Assembly: GCA_013289685.1 (NCBI GenBank) | Contig: JABCZL010000001.1 | Location: 747,838 to 811,837 of the forward strand | Length of the DNA: 64,000 nucleotides | From: Acidobacteriota bacterium | Lineage (GTDB): Bacteria; Acidobacteriota; Terriglobia; Terriglobales; Acidobacteriaceae | Direction: 5' to 3' | Shown here: piece after piece, positions 25,649 to 32,245 of the stretch | Position numbering within the stretch: the first letter of the stretch is position 1 | Layout of the letters: every line of letters begins with the position of its first letter | Translations under genes and position numbers: made by a program | The notes under the pieces: model-generated | The model's database searches: none | What the model saw: only the letters and a program-made list of their open reading frames with translations | Told to the model about the DNA's origin: nothing

Positions 25649-25912
25649 CTAGAAAGGTTTGCGCACCACGACTTCGCTCTCGCGGATAAAGAACTGCGCT
25701 GAGCAGATCTCCGACCCGCAAATCACAGGCAGCAAGCCGTTGATTTGTTTGCGCGTGATCAGCCCCAGCATGCCGCATGAGGGACAGGACAGCACGGCCC
25801 AATATGGATCTTCTTTCTCGCCGATCTCCCCGGCATTCTCCAGCACGAAGACAGTCCCCGGCTGCATCTGTTCCGGTATCCACTCATTGAGAAGATCCAG
25901 CTCACCGACCAT
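25649..25912 (-). CDS. Small zinc-ribbon-like protein, hypothetical
   Basis: 87 residues. The start at 25912 is fixed by an AGGAGG site 5 bases upstream; an ATG at 25939 lacks one. The centre has CPSCG (CxxC) followed about 20 residues later by CGSEIC, a possible four-Cys metal site, with short beta-like stretches (WAVLSC, FFIRESEVVV). No family is recognised. The MerR-type regulator gene lies about 60 bases upstream on the same strand, so the two may be co-transcribed. Confidence 0.7.
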   Translation of the reverse strand: MVGELDLLNEWIPEQMQPGTVFVLENAGEIGEKEDPYWAVLSCPSCGMLGLITRKQINGLLPVICGSEICSAQFFIRESEVVVRKPF

Positions 25913-25974
25913 GTCTTCCTCCTGTGTCCCTGGTTGCATCTCTACGTTCGTTGCCGTTTTCGCGACTGTCTTGC

Positions 25975-26460
25975 CTACGAAACTCTTTTAGCACGCCGTC
26001 GGTGATCCGGCGACGTTACTGAAGTATTCGCCTTCCCGGAGACGACCCCGGCGCGCACCTGCCGCACCGCGTCACTCAGGCACACGCCCAGAATGGGCTG
26101 GTCGGAATTCTTGAGGATGTCCACGATCTGGCGCGCGGAAGTCTCGAGATACAGGTGCGTTCCGTCGGTCAACAGGTGAACATCCGAGCTGCGGCTTACA
26201 ATTTCGGCTAAGCCCTTGCCGACCTCACGCTCCAGAAAGCGCATGACCTTTCGTACGCCCTGCAGCGAGAATCCCTTGCGCCGCAGTTCACAAATCACGG
26301 CCACTTCGGTCAGGTGGTTCATCGAGTACAGGCGGCGATGCCCTTCCCTCTCCGGCTTGACGACACCGCGCTCATCCCACCACTGGAGCTGGCGGGGCGT
26401 GATGCCGGTCAAGGCAATCACTTGTTGCGATGTGAAGCGGTCTTCCTCGTGATCTTGCAC
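25975..26460 (-). CDS. MerR-family transcriptional regulator
   Basis: 161 residues. The N-terminal winged-helix starts FTSQQVIALTGITPRQLQWWDERGVVKPEREGHRRLYS (split here: helix-turn-helix about 9-30, wing about 35-48), the classic MerR DNA-binding opening. A dimerisation helix follows (about 50-85). The effector domain lacks the Cys clusters of metal sensors; it contains LLTDGTHLYLETSARQIVDIL. The C-terminus is basic. Inverted repeats immediately upstream (26474-26509) suit autoregulation. The signal it senses is unknown. Confidence 0.85.
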   Translation of the reverse strand: MQDHEEDRFTSQQVIALTGITPRQLQWWDERGVVKPEREGHRRLYSMNHLTEVAVICELRRKGFSLQGVRKVMRFLEREVGKGLAEIVSRSSDVHLLTDGTHLYLETSARQIVDILKNSDQPILGVCLSDAVRQVRAGVVSGKANTSVTSPDHRRRAKRVS

Positions 26461-26473
26461 AATCCCCCAGATA

Positions 26474-26509
26474 TGTTTGAAACAATCCTCAAGTCGAATG
26501 TTTCAAACA
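26474..26509. promoter_or_regulatory. Paired TGTTTGAAACA / TGTTTCAAACA operator-like sites
   Basis: Two 11-base near-palindromes at 26474-26484 and 26499-26509 are exact reverse complements of each other, with centres 25 bases apart. They lie 14 and 39 bases upstream of the MerR-type regulator start. The position and symmetry fit an autoregulatory operator. Confidence 0.6.
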
Positions 26510-26562
26510 TTTTAGGCACGGACGGGAGAAGGTCAAGCAGAGAATCGGTGGAAAAGGGGTGA

Positions 26563-26802
26563 CTAAGGGAGTTCCTGCGCGGCGGGGAGTCCCCAGCCGC
26601 CGCCGACGAAATGGACGATCTCGAGTTGATCACCCTCGCAGAGCTGAGTTGCAGCCCAACGGTCGCGCGGCACGATGTCGCGATTCAGTTCCACCGCCAC
26701 GCGGTCGGCCTTCATGCCGAGGACTTCCACCAGAGCGGCCAGAGTGAACGTGGCGGGAGCATCGCTGAAATCGCGCTCCTCCCCATTGAGATGAAGCTTC
26801 AT
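26563..26802 (-). CDS. thiS: ThiS-like sulfur carrier with C-terminal extension
   Basis: 79 residues of the ThiS/MoaD ubiquitin-like fold: MKLHLNGEERDF opening, LAALVEVLGMKADRVAVELNRDIVPRDRW, and the final strand EIVHFVGGG. ThiS proteins normally end at the Gly-Gly, which is adenylated and thiocarboxylated to donate sulfur to the thiazole of thiamine. Here ten more residues (WGLPAAQELP) follow the Gly run before the stop. The tail would have to be removed before activation. No thiG, thiF or peptidase gene is adjacent; a MerR regulator lies downstream. Confidence 0.8.
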   Translation of the reverse strand: MKLHLNGEERDFSDAPATFTLAALVEVLGMKADRVAVELNRDIVPRDRWAATQLCEGDQLEIVHFVGGGWGLPAAQELP

Positions 26803-26850
26803 TCGATCGCGAGGCTACTGTGGTGCAAGAGGATTGTAGGGTCCGACGTC

Positions 26851-27435
26851 CTAGTCCGCTTTGCGCAGCACGAACTTCCGCGTCGCCGTGCGGCCTTCCT
26901 GGTTGATCTGTACCAACAACGTCGATTCGGGCAACTCCGCCTCTGCGACCTCAATCTTGATCTCGGCCGAGCCCCCGGCATCCGCAACCGCCTGCGTATA
27001 GAACGGAGTCGCCCCGGGCCGGGCAAAGCGAAACGTGAGACGCGCACCGGACGCCGCCGCGCCTCCCTCGGTCACGCGCAGCTGCATGGTCAGGTTGCGA
27101 TCGGCGTGAACCGACTCGGAGTTCAGCCACTGCACGTCCAGCTCTTTCACTGTGGCCAGGACTTCCGGTTCGGGATGGTCCAGAACGTCGTCCAGTTTGC
27201 CTTCGCGGATGGCGTCGAGCACCAGTCGGTGTTGCTGGCGGAGGAGTTGCTCTTTCTGCGAGTCCGCGACCTGCGACTCGCTGGTCTTGCTGCCGTACGA
27301 GGTGGCCTTTTTGCCGATGCAGCGCCCGCGCACGAAGACCTGCGTCTGCAGAAGGAGTTCGCTTTCACGCGCTTCGCTCTGCACGTGGTAGATCGTGTCG
27401 CCGTGCTTCACGTCGGTGTTGAAGCCGAAAATCAT
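26851..27435 (-). CDS. Conserved-looking cytoplasmic protein, unknown function
   Basis: 194 residues, no signal peptide. An N-terminal segment (FGFNTDVKHGDTIYHVQSEA, about 3-22) is followed by a polar helix rich in Gln/Glu (about 55-80). A C-terminal beta-rich domain has alternating hydrophobics (LTFRFARP...EIKIEVAEAELPESTLLVQI), possibly an Ig-like sandwich. No clear ribosome site precedes the ATG. It is divergent from the nuo operon, and its promoter shares the 27436-27614 gap with it. Confidence 0.65.
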   Translation of the reverse strand: MIFGFNTDVKHGDTIYHVQSEARESELLLQTQVFVRGRCIGKKATSYGSKTSESQVADSQKEQLLRQQHRLVLDAIREGKLDDVLDHPEPEVLATVKELDVQWLNSESVHADRNLTMQLRVTEGGAAASGARLTFRFARPGATPFYTQAVADAGGSAEIKIEVAEAELPESTLLVQINQEGRTATRKFVLRKAD

Positions 27436-27482
27436 AGAATCGATGCACTTTCGGAATCGGGTTTTCGAATTGCAGAAGCGCC

Positions 27483-27506
27483 CGATTACACAATTACAAA
27501 ATTATC
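27483..27506. repeat. AT-rich AATTACxx repeat upstream of nuoA
   Basis: GATTACACAATTACAAAATTAT is an 8-base periodic AATTAC-type array in the gap between the divergent gene and nuoA. It is the same family as the arrays at 29755-29798, 30167-30209 and 30701-30800. Confidence 0.65.
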
Positions 27507-27538
27507 CGGTCCTATCCACAAAATGCCCGGCCGCTCGC

Positions 27539-27566
27539 TTGACACTCTTGAGTGTAAGCCCATAAT
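27539..27566 (+). promoter_or_regulatory. Probable nuo operon promoter with palindrome in the spacer
   Basis: TTGACA (27539-27544) and CATAAT (27561-27566), spacer 16, about 50 bases before nuoA. This is the best sigma-70-type match in the window. An inverted repeat ACACTC-TT-GAGTGT (27542-27555) overlaps the -35 box and spacer and could be an operator. Confidence 0.6.
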
Positions 27567-27614
27567 CTAGAACGTTTAAGCAACACTTGGCGCGAATTAT
27601 ATCTATCTCATCCT

Positions 27615-28025
27615 ATGCCCGACAATTACTTCGCTCAATACCTCCCGTTCTTGATCCATATTCTTATGGCGGGCGGGATTGCGGCTGCAATTGTCACGCT
27701 TTCCTGGCTGATTGGGCAGCGCAAACCCACCCGCGCCAAACTTTCCCCTTACGAATGCGGCATGACCCCGGTGGGCGACTCCCGGCAGCGCTTCTCGGTG
27801 AAGTTCTACCTGGTCGCCATGCTGTTCATTCTGTTCGATGTTGAGGCGGTTTTCATCTATCCCTGGGCGGTCATCTTACGCAAACTCAAGGAACAGGGTC
27901 AGGGGCACTTCGGGCTATGGGAGATGCTGGTATACATCGGCATTTTTCTGGTCGGCTTTTTCTACGTCTGGAAGAAGGGCGTGCTGGACTGGGGCGAAAC
28001 CTCTGCCAAACGGGGGAATTTCTAA
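27615..28025 (+). CDS. nuoA: NADH-quinone oxidoreductase subunit A
   Basis: 136 residues, three membrane helices. The conserved loop KLSPYECGMTPVGDSRQRFSVKFYLVAMLFILFDVEAVFIYPWAV (about 42-86) is the signature of NuoA/ND3, including the Cys of the flexible loop and the FDVE acidic residues near the quinone site. It belongs to the membrane arm of proton-pumping complex I. It is the first gene of the nuo operon; the stop overlaps the nuoC start (TAATG). In most bacteria nuoB follows nuoA; here it does not. Confidence 0.97.
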   Translation: MPDNYFAQYLPFLIHILMAGGIAAAIVTLSWLIGQRKPTRAKLSPYECGMTPVGDSRQRFSVKFYLVAMLFILFDVEAVFIYPWAVILRKLKEQGQGHFGLWEMLVYIGIFLVGFFYVWKKGVLDWGETSAKRGNF

Positions 28026-28522
28026 TGCCGCTGGCCCCCCCCATTACTGATCTGGAGCAACTGAAGAACCATCCGGCCGTGGCCCGCGTGGTGGGCTGGA
28101 AGCCTGAGGCCGTGACGGGCGTGAAGTTCGATCGCGACGAGATGACGATTTATGTCGATCGGGCCTACATCCGAGAGGCTTGCATTGCCCTGAAAGACGA
28201 TCCCGCCTGCCCCTTCAATTTCTTGTCCGATGTGACTTGCGTGGACTGGTATCCGGCGGAGCCTCGGTTTGAGGTCGTCTATCACCTGCTTTCGATTCCG
28301 AAGAAAGAGCGCGTCCGGCTGAAGGTTCACCTGAACAGCGCCAGCCCGGCGATCGAGTCGATCACTTCGGTCTGGCCGGGCGCCAACTATTTCGAACGCG
28401 AAGTATTCGATCTGTTCGGCGTTCGTTTCACCGGGCATCCTTATTTACGCCGCATCCTGATGCCCGAGGACTGGGAAGGTCACCCTCTGCGCAAAGATTA
28501 TCCCGTGGAGGGGTACCGTTAA
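28025..28522 (+). CDS. nuoC: NADH-quinone oxidoreductase subunit C (30 kDa)
   Basis: 165 residues. The start overlaps the nuoA stop. The C-terminal signature WPGANYFEREVFDLFGVRFTGHPYLRRILMPEDWEGHPLRKDYPVEG is split across residues about 118-164 and contains the EREVFDLFGV core of the 30-kDa subunit. This is a peripheral-arm, quinone-module subunit that carries no cofactor. It is not fused to NuoB or NuoD. Confidence 0.97.
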   Translation: MPLAPPITDLEQLKNHPAVARVVGWKPEAVTGVKFDRDEMTIYVDRAYIREACIALKDDPACPFNFLSDVTCVDWYPAEPRFEVVYHLLSIPKKERVRLKVHLNSASPAIESITSVWPGANYFEREVFDLFGVRFTGHPYLRRILMPEDWEGHPLRKDYPVEGYR

Positions 28523-28548
28523 AATGGAAGGCTACCGGTGAATTAGAG

Positions 28549-29754
28549 ATGGCCCACCTGAATCCCACACCCGTGCTGGAGCCCGGCCAGGATCGCACCA
28601 TGATCCTGAACATGGGCCCGCAACATCCGTCGACTCACGGCGTGCTCCGCGTGCTGCTCGAGATTGACGGCGAGACGGTGGTGCGGATGATGCCCGACAT
28701 CGGCTACCTCCACACTGGAATCGAAAAGACCTGCGAGGCCAAGTTCTACCAGCAGGTGGTGCCGCTGACCGACCGCATCGACTATCTGTGCCCCATGACC
28801 AACAACCTCTGCTACGTCCTCGCGGTGGAGAAATTGCTGGGGCTGGAGATTCCGCCGAAGGCGCAGTGGCTGCGGGTTCTACTCAACGAGTTAACCAGGA
28901 TTAACTCTCACTTGGTGTGGCTGGGCACGCACGCCATGGACATCGGCGCGCTGACGGTTTTTTTATATTGCTTCCGCGAGCGCGAAGAAATCCTGCGCAT
29001 GTTCGAGATGGTCAGCGGGCAGCGCATGATGACTTCCTATTTCCGCGTGGGCGGAATCGCGCTGGAACCGCCGCTGGGATTCTTCGACCGCGTGCGCGAT
29101 TTCGCTGGATATTTTCCCGAACGCATCGACCAATACGAAAATCTGCTGACCGGCAATCCCATCTGGATGATGCGCACCAAAGGCGTTGCCCGAATGACGG
29201 CCGAAGACGCCATCGGACTGGGCGCGACCGGGCCGACCCTGCGCGGCAGCGGAGTAGACATCGACCTGCGGCGCGATATGCCGTATTCGAGTTACGAAAA
29301 GTTCCAGTTTAAGGTGCCGATTTCGCAGGAAGGCGACGTCTTCGCGCGATACATGTGCCGTGTGCAGGAACTGCGCGAGTCGATCGGGATCGTACGGCAG
29401 GCGTTGGACGGCATGCCCGAAGGCCCCATCAAGGCCGACGCTCCCGGAGTGGTGCTGCCCGACCGCGAGAAGATGAAGACGCAAATGGAATCGCTCATCT
29501 ACCACTTCAAGATCATCACGGAAGGATTCGCGGTGCCAGTGGGCGAGGTTTATCAGGCCGTCGAATCACCGCGCGGCGAGATGGGCTATTACATCGTCAG
29601 CGATGGAACGGCCAAACCGTACCGGGTACACATGCGGTCGGCGTGTTTCGCGAACCTGCAAACCCTGCCCACCATGTGCGAAGGCCGGCTATTGGCGGAT
29701 GTGGTGGCGGCGATCGGGAGTATCGACATTGTGCTTGGAGAGATAGACCGGTGA
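28549..29754 (+). CDS. nuoD: NADH-quinone oxidoreductase subunit D (49 kDa)
   Basis: 401 residues, normal length. NMGPQHPSTHGVLR at residues 21-34 holds the quinone-site His of the 49-kDa subunit. Later motifs are the DIGYLHTGIEK and FYQQVVPLTDRIDYLCPM helices and the C-terminal VLGEIDR end. The subunit forms the quinone pocket together with NuoB, which is not in this operon. The gap to nuoE holds a repeat-flanked extra gene. Confidence 0.97.
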   Translation: MAHLNPTPVLEPGQDRTMILNMGPQHPSTHGVLRVLLEIDGETVVRMMPDIGYLHTGIEKTCEAKFYQQVVPLTDRIDYLCPMTNNLCYVLAVEKLLGLEIPPKAQWLRVLLNELTRINSHLVWLGTHAMDIGALTVFLYCFREREEILRMFEMVSGQRMMTSYFRVGGIALEPPLGFFDRVRDFAGYFPERIDQYENLLTGNPIWMMRTKGVARMTAEDAIGLGATGPTLRGSGVDIDLRRDMPYSSYEKFQFKVPISQEGDVFARYMCRVQELRESIGIVRQALDGMPEGPIKADAPGVVLPDREKMKTQMESLIYHFKIITEGFAVPVGEVYQAVESPRGEMGYYIVSDGTAKPYRVHMRSACFANLQTLPTMCEGRLLADVVAAIGSIDIVLGEIDR

Positions 29755-29798
29755 AGAATTGAGTGATTGAGTAATCGGGTAATTGAGCAATTTTAAGG
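29755..29798. repeat. AT-rich repeat, left flank of the four-helix-bundle gene
   Basis: GATTGAGTAATCGGGTAATTG-type sequence directly after nuoD. It is largely the reverse complement of the stretch at 30167-30209 that follows the extra gene, so that gene is flanked by inverted repeats. Confidence 0.7.
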
Positions 29799-29806
29799 TC
29801 GTGGTA

Positions 29807-30166
29807 GTGAGCAGTCAGCCTGAACAGCTTCGAGATCGAACTAAGGCGTTCGCGTTACGTGTCATACGGCTGTTTCGGTCTTTGCCTCATCGGACGGATA
29901 CACAAGTTTTGGGCAAGCAACTCCTCCGCTGCGGGACCTCGGTGGCCGCAAACTATCGTGCAGCCTGCCGGGCGAGATCGAAAGCAGAGTTTGTAGCTAA
30001 GATGGGTGTGGTGGTTGAAGAAGCGGATGAGGCGATTCTGTGGCTCGAGTTGCTGACAGAATCTGGGATTGTGCCACCGGAAAAGGCAGAATTGTTGTTG
30101 AAAGAGGCTCATGAGCTAACGGCGATATTTACTGCGTCTAGGCGAACGGCAAGGAATGCAACATGA
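29807..30166 (+). CDS. Four-helix-bundle protein (23S rRNA-intervening-sequence / TIGR02436 type)
   Basis: About 119 residues. LRDRTKAFALRVIRLFRSLP, then VLGKQLLRCGTSVAANYRAACRARSKAEFVAKMG and EEADEAILWLELLTESGIV are the conserved helices of the S23/IVP family. Founding members are encoded in intervening sequences of 23S rRNA; others relate to the accessory Avd protein of diversity-generating retroelements. GTG at 29807 is chosen because TAAGG lies 8 bases upstream; in-frame TTG 29783 and GTG 29801 are alternatives. It interrupts the nuo operon and is flanked by AT-rich inverted repeats, which suggests insertion as a mobile unit. Its function here is unknown. Confidence 0.85.
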   Translation: MSSQPEQLRDRTKAFALRVIRLFRSLPHRTDTQVLGKQLLRCGTSVAANYRAACRARSKAEFVAKMGVVVEEADEAILWLELLTESGIVPPEKAELLLKEAHELTAIFTASRRTARNAT

Positions 30167-30209
30167 GTTTTCAATTACACAATTACCCGATTGCTCAATT
30201 GCTCAATCT
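30167..30209. repeat. AT-rich repeat, right flank of the four-helix-bundle gene
   Basis: AATTACACAATTACCCGATTGCTCAATTGCTC-type array (written here in outline) up to the nuoE start. Inverted relative to 29755-29798. It leaves nuoE without a visible ribosome site. Confidence 0.7.
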
Positions 30210-30212
30210 CTG

Positions 30213-30695
30213 ATGAAGTTCTCTGACGAATTCGAGGCACGCTTCGCGGAAATGGTTCCGCATTATCCGACGAAACGCTCGGCGCTCGTCCCGACGCTGC
30301 TTTACGCTCAGGACGAAGTCGGATTTCTTTCGGACGAAGTCATCGCGGAAATCGCATCCCGTCTCGACCTGACCGAACTCGAAGTGCGCAACGTGATCAG
30401 CTATTACTCGATGCTGACCACCAAACCGCGCGGCAAGTTCAATGTGCAGGTCTGCACCAACATCAGTTGCATGGTCCGCGGCGGCGAAGACATTTTGCAT
30501 CATTGCGCGAAGAAACTCGGCATCGGCCATAAGCAGACCACGCCCGACGGCCTGTTCACGCTGGAAGAAGTGGAGTGCATCGGCGCCTGCAGCTGGGCCC
30601 CGGCGGCGCAAGTGAATTACGATTTTCACGAGAACCTGACCACTGAGAAGATGGACAGAATTCTCGACGAGTATAAGAAGAAGGCAACGCAGTGA
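30213..30695 (+). CDS. nuoE: NADH-quinone oxidoreductase subunit E (24 kDa)
   Basis: 160 residues. It carries the thioredoxin-like [2Fe-2S] cluster N1a: CTNISC (about 86-91) and CIGAC (about 126-130) give the four Cys ligands. The N-terminal helical part starts YPTKRSALVPTLLYAQDEVG. It is part of the NADH-input module with NuoF and NuoG. The ATG at 30213 gives the standard N-terminus; the frame upstream lies in the AT-rich repeat. No Shine-Dalgarno sequence is seen. Confidence 0.96.
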   Translation: MKFSDEFEARFAEMVPHYPTKRSALVPTLLYAQDEVGFLSDEVIAEIASRLDLTELEVRNVISYYSMLTTKPRGKFNVQVCTNISCMVRGGEDILHHCAKKLGIGHKQTTPDGLFTLEEVECIGACSWAPAAQVNYDFHENLTTEKMDRILDEYKKKATQ

Positions 30696-30700
30696 GGAAG

Positions 30701-30800
30701 ATTAAGTAATTGTGTAATTTGGTAATTGGGAAATTGAAAATCAAGACCGGGGTACCGGTTTTCAATTACTCGATTACCAAATTAGCCAATTTCCCAATTC
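30701..30800. repeat. AT-rich inverted repeat between nuoE and nuoF
   Basis: About 100 bases made of GTAATTxx/AATTACxx units in opposite orientation around a GC core. A strong stem AATTGAAAA/TTTTCAATT encloses ACCGG/CCGGT. It fills the whole gap and runs up to the nuoF ATG, so no ribosome site is visible for nuoF. Confidence 0.8.
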
Positions 30801-30802
30801 CC

Positions 30803-32116
30803 ATGGCTGACTTGGTCTCCCATCCCGACGAGGTAAGAGTCGTCTCCCGGCGCTTCGGCCAGGGTGCGGCCAACCTCGACCGCTATCTCGAACTGGACGG
30901 CTACAAGGCCGTGCAGAAGGCGCTCGCCATGGAGCCGGACTCCATTATTAATGAGGTCAAGAATTCCGGCCTGCGCGGGCGCGGCGGCGCAGGATTCTCC
31001 ACCGGGATGAAATGGTCGTTCGTGCCCAAACAGTCGGCGAAACCGAAATACGTTCTTTGCAACGGCGACGAGAGTGAGCCCGGCACCTGCAAGGACCGTT
31101 TGATTTTCGAACACGATCCGCACTCGGTGATCGAGGGCGTCATGATCGGGGCGCTGGCCGTGGGCGCCAAGAGCGGCTACATCTATATTCGCGGCGAGTA
31201 CCGCTATCTGCTGGAGATCATGCAGAAGGCGATTCGCGACGCCTACGCCAAGGGATTTATCGGCAAGAATATTTTTGGCAGCGGGCGCGATCTGGACATT
31301 TACTGGCACGGTGGCGCGGGTGCGTACGAAGTTGGAGAAGAGTCGGCGCTGATGGAATCGCTCGAAGGCAAGCGCGGCATCCCGCGAATCCGGCCTCCGT
31401 TTCCTGCGGTGGTCGGTCTCTGGGGCGGACCCACTGTCATTAACAATGCGGAGACGCTGGCCAATGTGCCTCACATTATTCTTGGCGGCGCGGATTGGTT
31501 TGCCAAGCTGGGCACGCCCAAAAACGGCGGCACGCGCCTGTTCTGCCTGAGCGGGAACATCGCCAAGCCGGGCGTCTACGAACTGCCCATGGGCTATAAC
31601 TTAAAGAGAATGCTCTACGAAGTCGGCGGCGGCATTCCAAACGGGCGCAAGTTGAAGGCGGTGGTGCCGGGCGGAGCTTCGTGCCCTTGTCTCACCGCGG
31701 AGGAAGTTGACGTCGCCATGGATTTCGATTCGGTCGCGAAGGCTGGGTCGATGCTCGGTTCGGGAGGCGTCGTCGTCGTCGACGACGCGCAGTGCATCGT
31801 CAAATTCGCGCTGCGCACGATGAAGTTCTACCAGCACGAGAGTTGTGGATGGTGCATCCCCTGCCGCGAAGGAACCGATTGGATCAAGAAGACGCTTATG
31901 CGTTTTCATGCTGGCGGCGGGATGAAGAAGGACATCGACAACATCCAGTATCTGGCGGAGAACATGCTGGGGCGCACGTTCTGTCCGCTGGGCGATGCGG
32001 CCGCGATGCCAACGATTGCGTTCGTGAAGAAGTTTCGCAAAGAATTTGAAGAGCACCTGGACGGCAGACCCTGCCCGTACGAGAAGGCAGGCGCGGAAGA
32101 ACTGGTTCACGCGTAG
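30803..32116 (+). CDS. nuoF: NADH-quinone oxidoreductase subunit F (51 kDa)
   Basis: 437 residues. NADH-dehydrogenase subunit with FMN and cluster N3. It shows GLRGRGGAGFSTGMKWSF (NADH site, about 56-73), an FMN region with GAYEVGEESALMESLEGKRG (about 174-193), and the [4Fe-4S] motif ESCGWCIPCREGT (about 347-359) with the fourth Cys in TFCPLGD (about 393-399). ATG 30803 gives the usual N-terminus. It is the electron entry point of complex I. Confidence 0.97.
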   Translation: MADLVSHPDEVRVVSRRFGQGAANLDRYLELDGYKAVQKALAMEPDSIINEVKNSGLRGRGGAGFSTGMKWSFVPKQSAKPKYVLCNGDESEPGTCKDRLIFEHDPHSVIEGVMIGALAVGAKSGYIYIRGEYRYLLEIMQKAIRDAYAKGFIGKNIFGSGRDLDIYWHGGAGAYEVGEESALMESLEGKRGIPRIRPPFPAVVGLWGGPTVINNAETLANVPHIILGGADWFAKLGTPKNGGTRLFCLSGNIAKPGVYELPMGYNLKRMLYEVGGGIPNGRKLKAVVPGGASCPCLTAEEVDVAMDFDSVAKAGSMLGSGGVVVVDDAQCIVKFALRTMKFYQHESCGWCIPCREGTDWIKKTLMRFHAGGGMKKDIDNIQYLAENMLGRTFCPLGDAAAMPTIAFVKKFRKEFEEHLDGRPCPYEKAGAEELVHA

Positions 32117-32117
32117 C

Positions 32118-32222
32118 GCCGGCGTCTCGCCGGCCCACGGTGCGGGCGAATGCCCGCAGGTCTCAGATTGCTGAGAGAGTGCGAGGGCGAGACGCCCTCG
32201 CGACAGCCGGCGGGACGCCGGC
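32118..32222. repeat. Five consecutive hairpins between nuoF and nuoG
   Basis: Palindromes at 32118-32134 (GCCGGC/GCCGGC), 32141-32158 (TGCGGGC/GCCCGCA), 32161-32176 (TCTCAG/CTGAGA), 32181-32201 (GCGAGGGC/GCCCTCGC) and 32206-32222 (GCCGGC/GCCGGC). They fill the gap inside an operon. This is a REP/BIME-type cluster that would form strong RNA structure and could modulate nuoG expression or mRNA stability. Confidence 0.85.
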
Positions 32223-32245
32223 GCGACAAATCGCGGCTCTTAAAT

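Noticed and set aside
28025..28522. NuoB fused to NuoC
   Set aside because: The 165-residue product matches only the 30-kDa subunit; no Cys motif of NuoB is present.
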